64,000 nucleotides of DNA from Burkholderia cepacia (GTDB lineage: Bacteria > Pseudomonadota > Gammaproteobacteria > Burkholderiales > Burkholderiaceae). The first letter of the stretch is position 1. Each line of letters begins with the position of its first letter. This document shows positions 18,571 through 27,363 of the stretch, piece by piece. Where the stretch lies: contig NZ_LDWR01000045.1 of assembly GCF_001039005.1 (NCBI RefSeq), positions 124,001 through 188,000 on the forward strand. Direction: 5' to 3'. The notes under the pieces were generated by a model. It did not search any database, had not been told where the DNA came from, and saw only the letters and a program-made list of their open reading frames with translations. Both the position numbers and the translations under genes were made by a program.

Positions 18571-19188
18571 ATGATCGAAGCCATTTCGCTCGGCGCGGGG
18601 CTCGCGTGGGCGAGCGGGCTGCGCCTGTACCTGACGGTGCTGATCGCCGGCGTGCTGGCGCGGGTCGGCTGGCTCCATCTACCCGACACGCTTGCCGTCC
18701 TGATGTCGCCGTGGGTCATCGGCGCCGCGGCCGTGCTTGCCCTCACCGAATTCCTTGCCGACAAGATCCCCGCGTTCGACTCGCTGTGGGATGCCGTGCA
18801 CACCTTCATCCGCATCCCGGCCGGTGCCGTGCTCGCGGCCGGCGCGCTCGGCCATGCCGATCCGACCGTGCTGGCGGTCGCGGGGCTCGCCGGCGGCTCG
18901 CTTGCCGGTGCCGCGCACGTGGCGAAGGCCGGTACGCGCGCGCTGATCAACCTGTCTCCCGAACCGATTTCGAACTGGGTCGCGTCGTCGACCGAGGACG
19001 GCCTCGTGGTCGGCGGGCTGGTACTCGCGTTCTTCGTTCCGCTCGCGTTCCTCGTGCTGCTCGCGGCCTTCATCGCTGCTTCGGCGTGGGCGCTGCCGCG
19101 CCTGTGGCGCGGTGTGTCGGGCGGTTTTCGCGGGATGGCGAACCACATGGTGTCGCGGCTCAACTCGATCGGGGGGAAGCGCGATTGA
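18571..19188 (+). CDS. DUF4126 membrane protein
   Basis: A 205-residue hydrophobic protein starting MIEAISLGAGLAWASGLRLYL with an AAGGAGAGGG site just upstream. It has about four to five predicted spans, a conserved-looking EFLADKIPAFDSLWDAVHTFIRIPAGAVL block and a VGGLVLAFFVPLAFLVLL helix near the C-terminus. It matches the uncharacterised DUF4126 family; no activity is known. Its stop codon overlaps a TTG that probably starts the next gene (TTGA), suggesting an operon with the FtsX-type permease. Confidence 0.85.
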   Translation: MIEAISLGAGLAWASGLRLYLTVLIAGVLARVGWLHLPDTLAVLMSPWVIGAAAVLALTEFLADKIPAFDSLWDAVHTFIRIPAGAVLAAGALGHADPTVLAVAGLAGGSLAGAAHVAKAGTRALINLSPEPISNWVASSTEDGLVVGGLVLAFFVPLAFLVLLAAFIAASAWALPRLWRGVSGGFRGMANHMVSRLNSIGGKRD

Positions 19189-21800
19189 AGGGGCCGCAAC
19201 ACGCGGCGCAGCCGCCGGCCGGGCACCCCGGCCCTGACATGCACGCGCATGCCGGCCGCTTCGGCCTGCGCGATCTGGTCCGCCAGGCCGCGCGGATGAC
19301 CGCGCGCGACTGGCGCGCGGGCGAACTGACCTTGCTTGTACTCGCGCTGGTGCTCGCGGTCGCGGCGCTGACGAGCGTCGGCTTTCTTGCCGATCGCCTG
19401 CGCCAGGGGCTCGAGCGCGACGCGCGCCAGATGCTCGGCGCCGATTTCGTCGTGCGCGCCGATCGCCCCGTCGATCCGTCGTTCGACCGGCAGGCCCGCA
19501 CGCTCGGCTTGCAGACCGCAACGACCGCGATCTTCCCGAGCATGATCGCGTCCGCTGCGGGCGGGCAGGCGACCGACGCGGCACCCTCGCGCCTCGCTGC
19601 CGTGAAGGCCGTGTCGCCCGGGTATCCGCTGCGCGGCGCGGTCGATATCCTGCCGGCCGGCGCTACCGTCGCGCACAAGGCGGCCGCGATTCCAGCCCCC
19701 GGCACCGTCTGGGCCGATCCCGCGCTACTCGACGCGCTGCACCTGAAGGCAGGCGATACGGTGCGCGTCGGGCTGCGCACGTTCACGGTCGCCGCGTCGA
19801 TTTCCCGCGAACTCGATCGCGGTTTCTCGTTCGTCAATTTCTCGCCGCGGCTGATGATGCGCGCGGATGAACTCGCCTCGACGGGGCTCACGGGCTACGG
19901 CAGTCGAGTCACGTACCGGTTGCTGGTCGCCGGCGATGCGCAGGCCGTCACGCGCTTCGAAACGTATGCGCACGCGCGCGTCGATGGCGGGAAGCTGCGC
20001 GGCGTCGGCCTCGAGTCGTTGCAGGAAGGCCAGCCGCAGGTGCGGCAGACGCTCGATCGCGCGCGCCATTTCCTGACGCTCGTCGCGCTGCTGACCGCGC
20101 TGCTCGCGGCGGTCGCGATCGCGATGGCCGCGCAGCGCTACATGCGGCGCCATCTCGATGGCTGCGCGACGATGCGCTGCCTCGGCGTGAGCCGCCGCAC
20201 GCTCGGCGCGCTGTTCGCGCTCGAATTCGTCGGCATCGGAATCGTGGCGGGCGCCGCGGGCGCGGCGCTCGGCTACGGCGGCCACTGGGCGTTGCTGGCC
20301 GCGCTCGGCGGGCTGATTGACGTCGTGCTGCCGCCGCCCACGCTGTGGCCGGCGCTCATCGGCGTGGCCGCCGCACTCGTGCTGCTGCTCGGCTTCGCGC
20401 TGCCGCCGCTCGTGCCGCTCACGCGCGTGCCGCCGGTACGCGTGCTGCGGCGTGAGTGGGGCGATGCGTCGCGCACCGCGTGGGCCGCGTATGCGATCGG
20501 CATCGTGCTGTTCGCGGGGCTGCTGATCGTCGCGGCCGGCAACCTGAAGCTCGGCCTGATCGTCGCGGGCGGTTTCGCCGGTGCGTTGGTCGGTTTCGCG
20601 CTGATCGCGCGGCTCGTGTTGTTCGCGGCCGCGCGCGCGGTGCGCAACGCGCGCGTGGCCGCGGGCGTCGGCTGGCGCTACGCGCTCGCGTCGCTGCACC
20701 GGCGCGGCACCTCCAGCGCGCTGCAGATCACCGCGCTGGCGCTCGGCCTGATGTGCCTGCTGCTGATCGCGATCACGCGCAACGACCTCGTCGCGGGCTG
20801 GCGGCAATCGACACCGCCCGATGCGCCGAACCAGTTCCTGATCGACATCCAGCCCGACCAGCGCAACGACGTCGCGGCCTATCTGACCGCGCACGGCGTG
20901 CGCGACGCGGTGCCCGCGCCGATGGTGCGCGGCCGCCTCATTGCGATCAACGGCAAGCCGGTGAATCCGGACGCCTACCCGTCCGACGAGGCACGCCGGC
21001 TCGTCGACCGCGAGTTCAACCTGTCGTACACGACCGAGCTGCCGTCCGACAACCGGATCGTCGAAGGCGACTGGTTCGGCACCGCGGCCACGCCGCAGAT
21101 CTCGATCGAGGCCGGCCTGGCGAAGACGCTGAACGTGAAACCGGGCGACGTGCTGCGCTTCGACGTGACGGGGCTGACGGTCGACGCGCCGATCACGAGC
21201 GTGCGCAAGCTCGACTGGGGCACGTTCCGCGTCAATTTCTTCGTGCTGATGCCGCCGGCGGCGCTGAAGGATTTCCCGGCCGTCTATCTCACGAGCTTCC
21301 ATCTGCCGGCATCGGATGCCGCGCTGCTCGATCCGCTGATCGCGCGCTACCCGAACCTGACCGCGATCGACGTTGCGCCGATCCTCGCGCAGTTGCAGCG
21401 GATGATGCTGCAGGTGGTCGGCGCGGTGCAGTTCCTGTTTCTGTTCACGCTCGCGGCCGGCGTGCTCGTGCTGTACACGGCGCTCGCCGGTTCGCGCGAC
21501 GAGCGGGTGCGGGAGGCCGCGCTGCTGCGCGCGCTCGGCGCGTCGCGCGCGCAGGTCAACGCGGTGCAGCGCGCGGAATTCGTCGTGGTCGGCGCACTGG
21601 CCGGCGCGCTGGCGTCGGCGGGCGCGATCGCGGTCGGCTGGGTGCTGGCGTCGCGCGTATTCGACTTCCAGCTGGCCGTCGATCCGTGGCTCGTGCCGGC
21701 CGGCATCGTGGCCGGCGTCGCATGCGCCGGTGCGGCCGGCTGGCTGAGCCTGCATAATGTGTTGCGGCGCCCCGCGCTGCAGTCGCTGCGCGACGCATGA
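19185..21800 (+). CDS. FtsX/MacB-type ABC transporter permease (YbbP-like)
   Basis: A protein of about 871 residues from a TTG at 19185, supported by GGGGGAAG and by the TTGA overlap with the DUF4126 stop; the alternative ATG at 19239 gives 853 residues but lacks a ribosome site. It has an N-terminal span (LTLLVLALVLAVAALTSVGF), a large periplasmic domain, a first FtsX domain (HFLTLVALLTALLAAVAIAM), central spans and a second FtsX domain at the C-terminus (FTLAAGVLVLYTALAGSRDE). This is the double-FtsX layout of YbbP, whose partner ATPase is YbbA. No ATPase gene lies nearby. The role is probably release of lipid-linked or lipoprotein substrates, which is inferred from the family. Confidence 0.88.
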   Translation: MKGPQHAAQPPAGHPGPDMHAHAGRFGLRDLVRQAARMTARDWRAGELTLLVLALVLAVAALTSVGFLADRLRQGLERDARQMLGADFVVRADRPVDPSFDRQARTLGLQTATTAIFPSMIASAAGGQATDAAPSRLAAVKAVSPGYPLRGAVDILPAGATVAHKAAAIPAPGTVWADPALLDALHLKAGDTVRVGLRTFTVAASISRELDRGFSFVNFSPRLMMRADELASTGLTGYGSRVTYRLLVAGDAQAVTRFETYAHARVDGGKLRGVGLESLQEGQPQVRQTLDRARHFLTLVALLTALLAAVAIAMAAQRYMRRHLDGCATMRCLGVSRRTLGALFALEFVGIGIVAGAAGAALGYGGHWALLAALGGLIDVVLPPPTLWPALIGVAAALVLLLGFALPPLVPLTRVPPVRVLRREWGDASRTAWAAYAIGIVLFAGLLIVAAGNLKLGLIVAGGFAGALVGFALIARLVLFAAARAVRNARVAAGVGWRYALASLHRRGTSSALQITALALGLMCLLLIAITRNDLVAGWRQSTPPDAPNQFLIDIQPDQRNDVAAYLTAHGVRDAVPAPMVRGRLIAINGKPVNPDAYPSDEARRLVDREFNLSYTTELPSDNRIVEGDWFGTAATPQISIEAGLAKTLNVKPGDVLRFDVTGLTVDAPITSVRKLDWGTFRVNFFVLMPPAALKDFPAVYLTSFHLPASDAALLDPLIARYPNLTAIDVAPILAQLQRMMLQVVGAVQFLFLFTLAAGVLVLYTALAGSRDERVREAALLRALGASRAQVNAVQRAEFVVVGALAGALASAGAIAVGWVLASRVFDFQLAVDPWLVPAGIVAGVACAGAAGWLSLHNVLRRPALQSLRDA

Positions 21801-21843
21801 GTGTCGCCGGCGGCCCCGAAGATCCTGTTTTCCGACTATCCGT

Positions 21844-22254
21844 ATGACCGATGTGAATGACGATGCGCCGTCGCAGCCGACGGCGTTCGAACTCGTGGGC
21901 GGCGAAGCCCGCGTGCGCGAAATGGTGGACCGCTTCTACGACCTGATGGACCTCGAGCCCGAGTTCGCGCAGATTCGCGCAGTGCACCCGGCGTCGCTCG
22001 ACGGTTCGCGCGACAAGCTGTTCTGGTTCCTGTGCGGCTGGCTCGGCGGCCCCGACCACTACATCAGCCGGTTCGGCCATCCGCGGCTGCGCGCGCGGCA
22101 TTTGCCGTTCCCGATCGCGTCGGTCGAGCGGGACCAGTGGCTGCGCTGCATGGCGTGGGCAATGGAGGATATCGGGCTGTCCGAGCCGTTGCGCGAGAGG
22201 CTCATGCATTCGTTTTACGAAACGGCCGACTGGATGCGCAACCGGCCCGGTTGA
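21844..22254 (+). CDS. Group II truncated haemoglobin
   Basis: A 136-residue 2-over-2 globin. After a short N-terminal tail the helices read AFELVGGEARVREMVDRFYDLMD, then the heme-pocket region WLGGPDHYISRFGHPRLRARH with the proximal-histidine segment, and the typical FPIASVERDQWLRCMAWAM. Group II (trHbO) proteins bind oxygen, sulfide or NO and are thought to help with redox or nitrosative stress. The start was set at the ATG at 21844; longer frames would overlap the permease gene. It may share a transcript with alaX downstream (104 bp gap). Confidence 0.93.
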   Translation: MTDVNDDAPSQPTAFELVGGEARVREMVDRFYDLMDLEPEFAQIRAVHPASLDGSRDKLFWFLCGWLGGPDHYISRFGHPRLRARHLPFPIASVERDQWLRCMAWAMEDIGLSEPLRERLMHSFYETADWMRNRPG

Positions 22255-22358
22255 TCGACCGGTACGCCGCTGCCCGCGCGCGGGGCGATCTGCGTCTGGG
22301 CGCGCATGCCGCGCGGCGCGACACTGATCGTTTCCCCCATCGATACGAGGCTCGCCCG

Positions 22359-23090
22359 ATGACGACACAAGCGCTGTTTCGCGAAGACGCGTACCTCACG
22401 CAATGCGACGCGATCGTTCAGGCCGTCGGCGACGACGGCATTCGGCTCGACCGCACCGTGTTCTATCCGCTCGGCGGCGGCCAGGCCGGCGACACCGGCA
22501 CGCTGACGCTGCCCGACGGCAGCACGATCGAGATTGCCGATACGCGCAAGGCAAAGTTCGACGGCGCGACGCCCGACGACGCCGTGCACGTGCCGGCGCC
22601 GGGGCAGGAGGCGCACGTCGTCGCGCTCGAGCCCGGCACGCGCGTGGTCGCGACGATCGACTGGCTGCGCCGCTACCGGCACATGCGCCTGCATACGGCC
22701 GCGCACCTGATGTGTGCGGTGCTGCCGTACGCGGTCGACGGCTGCAGCGTGACGGCCGACTACGTGCGGCTCGATTTCGCGACGTCCGAAGCGATCGACC
22801 GCGACGACGTCGAGCGTCGCCTTGCCGGCCTGGTCGTCGGCGCGCATCCGGTCACGACCGAATGGATCACCGACGACGAGATGGCCGAGCGGCCCGAACT
22901 CGTGCGCACGATGAGCGTGAAGCCGCCGATGGGCCTCGGCCGCGTGCGGCTGCTGCGCATCGAGAATGTCGACCTGCAGCCGTGCGGCGGCACGCATGTG
23001 CGCAACACGTCGGAAATCGGCGGGCTGCGGGTCGCGAAACTTGAAAAGAAGAGCGCGCGGACCCGGCGCCTCGTACTGGAGTTTGCATGA
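22359..23090 (+). CDS. AlaX-type alanyl-tRNA editing protein
   Basis: A 243-residue stand-alone editing domain homologous to the AlaRS editing and C-Ala region. The metal-binding pieces are visible: HTAAHLM (H-x3-H, near residues 113-119) and CGGTHVRN (C-x3-H, near 210). It should deacylate mischarged Ser-tRNA(Ala) or Gly-tRNA(Ala) in trans. The FYPLGGGQAGDTG segment is the family signature. The stop overlaps the next start as ATGA, giving coupling to the DUF924 gene. Confidence 0.93.
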   Translation: MTTQALFREDAYLTQCDAIVQAVGDDGIRLDRTVFYPLGGGQAGDTGTLTLPDGSTIEIADTRKAKFDGATPDDAVHVPAPGQEAHVVALEPGTRVVATIDWLRRYRHMRLHTAAHLMCAVLPYAVDGCSVTADYVRLDFATSEAIDRDDVERRLAGLVVGAHPVTTEWITDDEMAERPELVRTMSVKPPMGLGRVRLLRIENVDLQPCGGTHVRNTSEIGGLRVAKLEKKSARTRRLVLEFA

Positions 23091-23704
23091 CGATCGACAC
23101 CGGCAGGGCGGGTGCGGCGCCGCTGGATCCGCAAGCGCGGGACATTCTGGATTTCTGGTTCGGCGAACCGGGTTCGGCCGAATTCGGGCAGGAACGCAAG
23201 ATCTGGTTCAACGGCGGCGCGGCGTTCGACGACGTGCTGCGCACGCGCTACGGCGCTTTGCTCGACGCCGCGTGCGATGGCGCATGCGATCACTGGGCCG
23301 GCTCGCCGTCGGGGGCGCTGGCGCTGATCGTCGTGCTCGACCAGTTTTCGCGCAACATCCATCGCGGCACGCCGCGCGCGTTTGCCGCCGATCCGAGGGC
23401 GCTCGCGCTCGTGCGCCGCGTCGTCGCGGCCGGGTGGGACGCGCAGTTGCCGAGCGGGCATCACCGCGCGTTCGCGTATCTGCCGTTCGAGCACGACGAG
23501 TCGGTCGAGAGCCAGCGCGAGTCCGTGCGCCTGTGCGCGGGCATTCGCGACGAAGCAGGGTGCGAGAGCTATCACCGCTTCGCGTTGCGGCATGCGGCCG
23601 TCGTCGAGCGATTCGGCCGCTTCCCGCACCGGAACGCGATTCTCGGCCGTGCTTCGACCGATGAGGAGACGGCGTTCCTGCGCGAACCGGGTTCGTCGTT
23701 TTGA
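23087..23704 (+). CDS. DUF924 family protein
   Basis: A 205-residue, mostly helical cytosolic protein. It carries the DILDFWFG opening, the LIVVLDQFSRNIHRGTPRAF block and the YLPFEHDESVESQ segment that define DUF924, a TPR-like family of unknown function common in proteobacteria. It starts inside the alaX stop (ATGA). A functional link with tRNA editing is possible but rests only on this overlap. The 171-bp space to the convergent glycosyltransferase holds no gene I can support. Confidence 0.88.
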   Translation: MTIDTGRAGAAPLDPQARDILDFWFGEPGSAEFGQERKIWFNGGAAFDDVLRTRYGALLDAACDGACDHWAGSPSGALALIVVLDQFSRNIHRGTPRAFAADPRALALVRRVVAAGWDAQLPSGHHRAFAYLPFEHDESVESQRESVRLCAGIRDEAGCESYHRFALRHAAVVERFGRFPHRNAILGRASTDEETAFLREPGSSF

Positions 23705-23875
23705 GCGGTCGGGTGGTTGCCCGATGAGGAGAAGCGGCACGCCCGCGGAGTCGTGCGGGCGCCGTGGCGGTCAACGGAAGATGCGAGACGGTCGGCGCGC
23801 ACTGCGCTCAGGCGGCCATTCCCGACCGCTGCCGCACATCAAGCCAGGCACGACGGCGCAGCGCGCCGTCCTGCG

Positions 23876-25768
23876 TCACTGCAAATGCTGTTCGGGCGTG
23901 CGTACGTAGACGCGCAGCAGTTCGTCGTTGTCGCCCGGGCGGGCGCCGGTCCAGAACAGTTTCCATTCGCTGCCGGGCGCCGGATCGACGGCCCGCACGC
24001 CCTGGACGATCATCCAGGTACAGCGCGTCGTCCGCGCGTCGTCGATCGGCGTGTGCTGGATGCCGGAGAAGTAGTACAGCATCGGCGCTTCCGATTCGCC
24101 GAGCCCATGCAGGCTCGCCATGCAGTCGCCGTCGTTCCATTCGAGCGCGAGATGCGCGTTCAGGTCGTCGAACACCGAGCGGTAGCTCTTCGCGATATCG
24201 AGCCACGGCAGCAGCAGCGTATAGACGAGCCCCCAGACGACGAGTGCACCGGCGCCCCACGACAGCGCACCGCGCCAGCGGCCCGTCGTGCGCAGCTTCG
24301 GCAGCAGCGTCAGCCAGCCGATCGTCAGCGCGAGCGCGCCGATCACGAGCGCGGGCTCGATCGGCATCGTCCAGTCGAGCGGCAGCCAGCGGCCGAGCGG
24401 CGCGAGATCCGCGCGCGACGCGGCCGGGTCGGCCATCACCGCCCAGATCGCCCATGCGAGCGCGGCGGCGGTGCCGAACAGGATGCGGCTCAGGTAATCC
24501 CATGCGAGATGCAGCTGGCGCGGCAGGCGTTCGATCGCCTGCGCGGCGACCAGCGCGAGCGGCGCGAAGAACGGCAGGATGTAGAGCTGGCGTGACGTCG
24601 CGGACACTTGCAGCACCACGAGCCCGATGCCGACGAACAGCACGGGCAGCGCGATGCGCGGCGTGCGCCAGTCGCGCCATGCACCGCGCGCGAGCGCGAC
24701 GATCGCGAGCGGCGCGACGGGGAAGCCGACGAGCAGGAACGCACGCAGGATGAAGAACGGCTTGTCGTTTTCCGCGCCCAGTTCCGGGACGGAGAAGCCG
24801 AAGAAGCGGCCGACGTTGTTATCCCAGAACCACGTCATGAACAGCGTTTCGGAGCGCAGGAACAGCGCGGTCGGCCAGATCAGCGCGAACGGCGCGAATA
24901 CGAGCGCGGCGATGCCGAGCGAGCGCGCGAACGCGCGGGTGCGGCAGGCCGGGTAGAGCACCAGCGTGCCCACGAGCGTGGCCGCGAACACGAGCGGCAC
25001 GAACAGCCCCTTCGTCATCAGCGCGATGCCGACGCCCGCGCCGAAGATCGGCGCGGCCCAGCGGCCCGACGGCCGGACCGGCAGTCCGTGCCGCATCTGC
25101 TGCGCGCGCGCGACGTGCTGCATCACGAGTTCGAGCAGCCCGCAGAAGCCCATCGCCGTGCCGGTGAACAGCGCGACGTCCGTCATCATGTCGTGCATGT
25201 GCTTGATGACGACGAGCGTGCCTGCGCTCAGCACGACGGGGCCGATCACGCGCAGGTCGAACCAGCTGTCCGCGCGGCTGGCCACGCGCGCCGCGCGCGC
25301 GATGAAGCCGAACGCGAGCGCCGCGAACAGCGCGCTCGCGAGCCGTGCCGCGTCGTGCAGCGGCATCACCCGCTGCAGCAGCCATGCGAGACTGGTCGCC
25401 ACCCATGCGTAAAGCGGTGGCTTTTCCATGAACGGCAGACCGGCATTGGTCGGCACGACGAAATCGCCGGTTTCGAGCATGTGCTGGATGATGCCGAACG
25501 TGTAGGTTTCGTCCTGTTTCCACGGATCGTGGCCGAGCACGCCCGGCAGCACATACGCGCAGACCAGGGCGGCGACGAGCAGCCAGGCCCGCCAGCCGAG
25601 CAGCAGCGAGCGGCCGCGGGTGGCGCTGGTTGCGGCCGTCGCGGCCACGACGGGCGTGCCGGCGGCGTCCAGCGTCGCGGTGGGGTTGGCGTCGGCGGTC
25701 GAGCGGGTGTGCTGGGCCGGAGCGGGCACAGACGTGCGTCGCCGGCTGGGCGCTGCGGTTCCGGGCAT
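23876..25768 (-). CDS. ArnT/PMT-like membrane glycosyltransferase (GT39/GT83 type)
   Basis: A 630-residue protein with about 12 membrane spans in the N-terminal two thirds and a soluble C-terminal domain. The first periplasmic loop holds DPWKQDETYTFGIIQHML with the catalytic D-E pair, and FMEKPPLYAW follows, as in ArnT and protein mannosyltransferases. Members transfer sugars from undecaprenyl-phosphate carriers to lipid A or protein outside the inner membrane. I chose the ATG at 25768; a GTG at 25831 is the alternative. No arn genes are adjacent, so the substrate is unknown. Confidence 0.82.
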   Translation of the reverse strand: MPGTAAPSRRRTSVPAPAQHTRSTADANPTATLDAAGTPVVAATAATSATRGRSLLLGWRAWLLVAALVCAYVLPGVLGHDPWKQDETYTFGIIQHMLETGDFVVPTNAGLPFMEKPPLYAWVATSLAWLLQRVMPLHDAARLASALFAALAFGFIARAARVASRADSWFDLRVIGPVVLSAGTLVVIKHMHDMMTDVALFTGTAMGFCGLLELVMQHVARAQQMRHGLPVRPSGRWAAPIFGAGVGIALMTKGLFVPLVFAATLVGTLVLYPACRTRAFARSLGIAALVFAPFALIWPTALFLRSETLFMTWFWDNNVGRFFGFSVPELGAENDKPFFILRAFLLVGFPVAPLAIVALARGAWRDWRTPRIALPVLFVGIGLVVLQVSATSRQLYILPFFAPLALVAAQAIERLPRQLHLAWDYLSRILFGTAAALAWAIWAVMADPAASRADLAPLGRWLPLDWTMPIEPALVIGALALTIGWLTLLPKLRTTGRWRGALSWGAGALVVWGLVYTLLLPWLDIAKSYRSVFDDLNAHLALEWNDGDCMASLHGLGESEAPMLYYFSGIQHTPIDDARTTRCTWMIVQGVRAVDPAPGSEWKLFWTGARPGDNDELLRVYVRTPEQHLQ

Positions 25769-25997
25769 GGAAAGAGATCTCGGGTCGAGTCGAGCCGGTC
25801 CGGCGGCATGGGCAGGACCGATAAGGGCCACATCAGGGGGCGACGGACAGGCTGGATGACGCCTGTCTGAATGTCCGCTAGTAGAGCACGGAACTGTTAC
25901 GGGTGTTTACTGAAACCGTCACAAAATTGTGGAGATTTGTGGTGTCGTGACGACAGATAGTTTCAGGCGGCCATTATTATGCGCCGCGAATGCGGGT

Positions 25998-26759
25998 TTA
26001 CCGGCCGCCGCCGACGTCGAGCAGGGCGCCCGTCGTGTATGACGCCGCGTCGCCCAGCAGCCAGACGATCGCTTCGGCGATCTCGTGCGCTTCGCCTGCA
26101 CGGCCGAGCGGCGTCTGCACGCCGAGGCGGGCCGCACGGCCCGGCTGGCCGCCGCTCGCGTGGATGTCGGTCTCGATCAGGCCGGGGCGCACCGCGTTGA
26201 CACGCACGCCATGCGGGCCGAGTTCCTTCGCAAGACCGATCGTCAGCGAGTCGACCGCGCCTTTCGAGCCCGCGTAGTCGACGTATTCGTTCGGCGAGCC
26301 GAGCCGGGACGCGATCGACGACACGTTGACGATCGCGCCGCCGCGGCCGCCACGATCGGTGGACAACCGGCGCGCGGCTTCGCGCGCACACAGGTACGCG
26401 CCGAGCACGTTGGTGTCGAACATCCGCCGCAGCCGGTCGGCCGGCATGTCGGCGAGCGGCATCGACGGCGCGACGATGCCCGCGTTGTTGACGAGCGCGT
26501 CGAGGCGTCCGAATGCGGCGGTGACGCCGTCGAACATCGCGACGACGTCGGCCTCGTTCGCGACGTCGCCCGCGACCACGCACGCACGGCCGCCCGCGTC
26601 GCGGACGGCCTGCGCGGTGAGTTCGGCCGCCGCCGCGTCGCGCGCGTAGTTGATGCCGACGTCCCAGCCGCGTTCGGCTGCGAGCACGGCGGTTGCGCGG
26701 CCGATGCCACGGCTCGCGCCGGTGATGAGGACGGCCTTGCGGTCGGACGGTGCGGTCAT
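25998..26759 (-). CDS. Classical SDR oxidoreductase
   Basis: A 253-residue short-chain dehydrogenase with the full set of motifs: TGASRGIG (residues 14-21), NNAGI, the SSIASRLGSPNEYVDYAGSK stretch with catalytic S, Y and K, and a C-terminal DVGGGR. It resembles glucose 1-dehydrogenase and 3-oxoacyl-ACP reductase types; the specific substrate is not evident. It follows the LOG-family gene after 22 bp and is probably the third gene of the TetR-LOG-SDR operon. Confidence 0.9.
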   Translation of the reverse strand: MTAPSDRKAVLITGASRGIGRATAVLAAERGWDVGINYARDAAAAELTAQAVRDAGGRACVVAGDVANEADVVAMFDGVTAAFGRLDALVNNAGIVAPSMPLADMPADRLRRMFDTNVLGAYLCAREAARRLSTDRGGRGGAIVNVSSIASRLGSPNEYVDYAGSKGAVDSLTIGLAKELGPHGVRVNAVRPGLIETDIHASGGQPGRAARLGVQTPLGRAGEAHEIAEAIVWLLGDAASYTTGALLDVGGGR

Positions 26760-26781
26760 CGCGTACGGTTTCCGGTGAGGG

Positions 26782-27363
26782 TTACTTTGCCGCGTCGGGC
26801 GCCCACTTGTCGCTGGCGGGCGGCTGGTAGCGACGCAACTGCTCGATCAGTTCGACAGGCTTCGAATCGACGCACAGCGCGTCGAAATAGGTCGGGCGCA
26901 TGAAACCCTCGTCGACCGTATGGCGCAGCAACGCGATCAGCGGATCGTAGAACGAATCGATGTTGTAGAGCGCGACGGGCTTGCGGTGATAACCGAGCTG
27001 CGCCCACGTGTAGACCTCGAAGAACTCCTCGAGCGTACCGGCGCCGCCGGGCATCGCGACGAACGCATCGGCGAGGTCCGCCATCATTTTCTTGCGGTGG
27101 TGCATGTCGGGCACGACGTGCAGTTCCGACAGCCCCGTATGGCCGACTTCCTTGTCGACGAGCAGTTCGGGGATCACGCCGACCGCACGGCCGCCGGCCG
27201 CCATCACTTCGTCGGCGATCACGCCCATCAGGCCGACGCGGCCGCCGCCGTAGACGAGCGTGAGGCCCGCATCGACGAGCGCACGGCCGAAGGCGCGCGC
27301 GGCGTCGGCATAGAGCGGCCGCACGCCTGACGACGAGCCGCAATAAACGCACACAGCCTTCAT
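26782..27363 (-). CDS. LOG-family phosphoribohydrolase (TIGR00730 type)
   Basis: A 193-residue Rossmann-like protein with the PGGAGTLEE motif (residues 105-113) and RKKMM (90-94) that define the LOG family, which hydrolyses nucleoside 5'-monophosphates to base and ribose 5-phosphate, including cytokinin precursors. I chose the ATG at 27363 (MKAVCVYCGSSSGVRPLYAD), which overlaps the TetR stop as ATGA. A longer frame upstream reads through the regulator out of frame. Tight coupling to a TetR regulator is unusual for this housekeeping-like enzyme. Confidence 0.9.
   Translation of the reverse strand: MKAVCVYCGSSSGVRPLYADAARAFGRALVDAGLTLVYGGGRVGLMGVIADEVMAAGGRAVGVIPELLVDKEVGHTGLSELHVVPDMHHRKKMMADLADAFVAMPGGAGTLEEFFEVYTWAQLGYHRKPVALYNIDSFYDPLIALLRHTVDEGFMRPTYFDALCVDSKPVELIEQLRRYQPPASDKWAPDAAK

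Noticed and set aside
25920-25931. CACAA-AA-TTGTG repeat upstream of the ArnT-like gene as an operator
   Set aside because: Only five-base arms in an AT-rich intergenic stretch; too likely by chance to list as a site.
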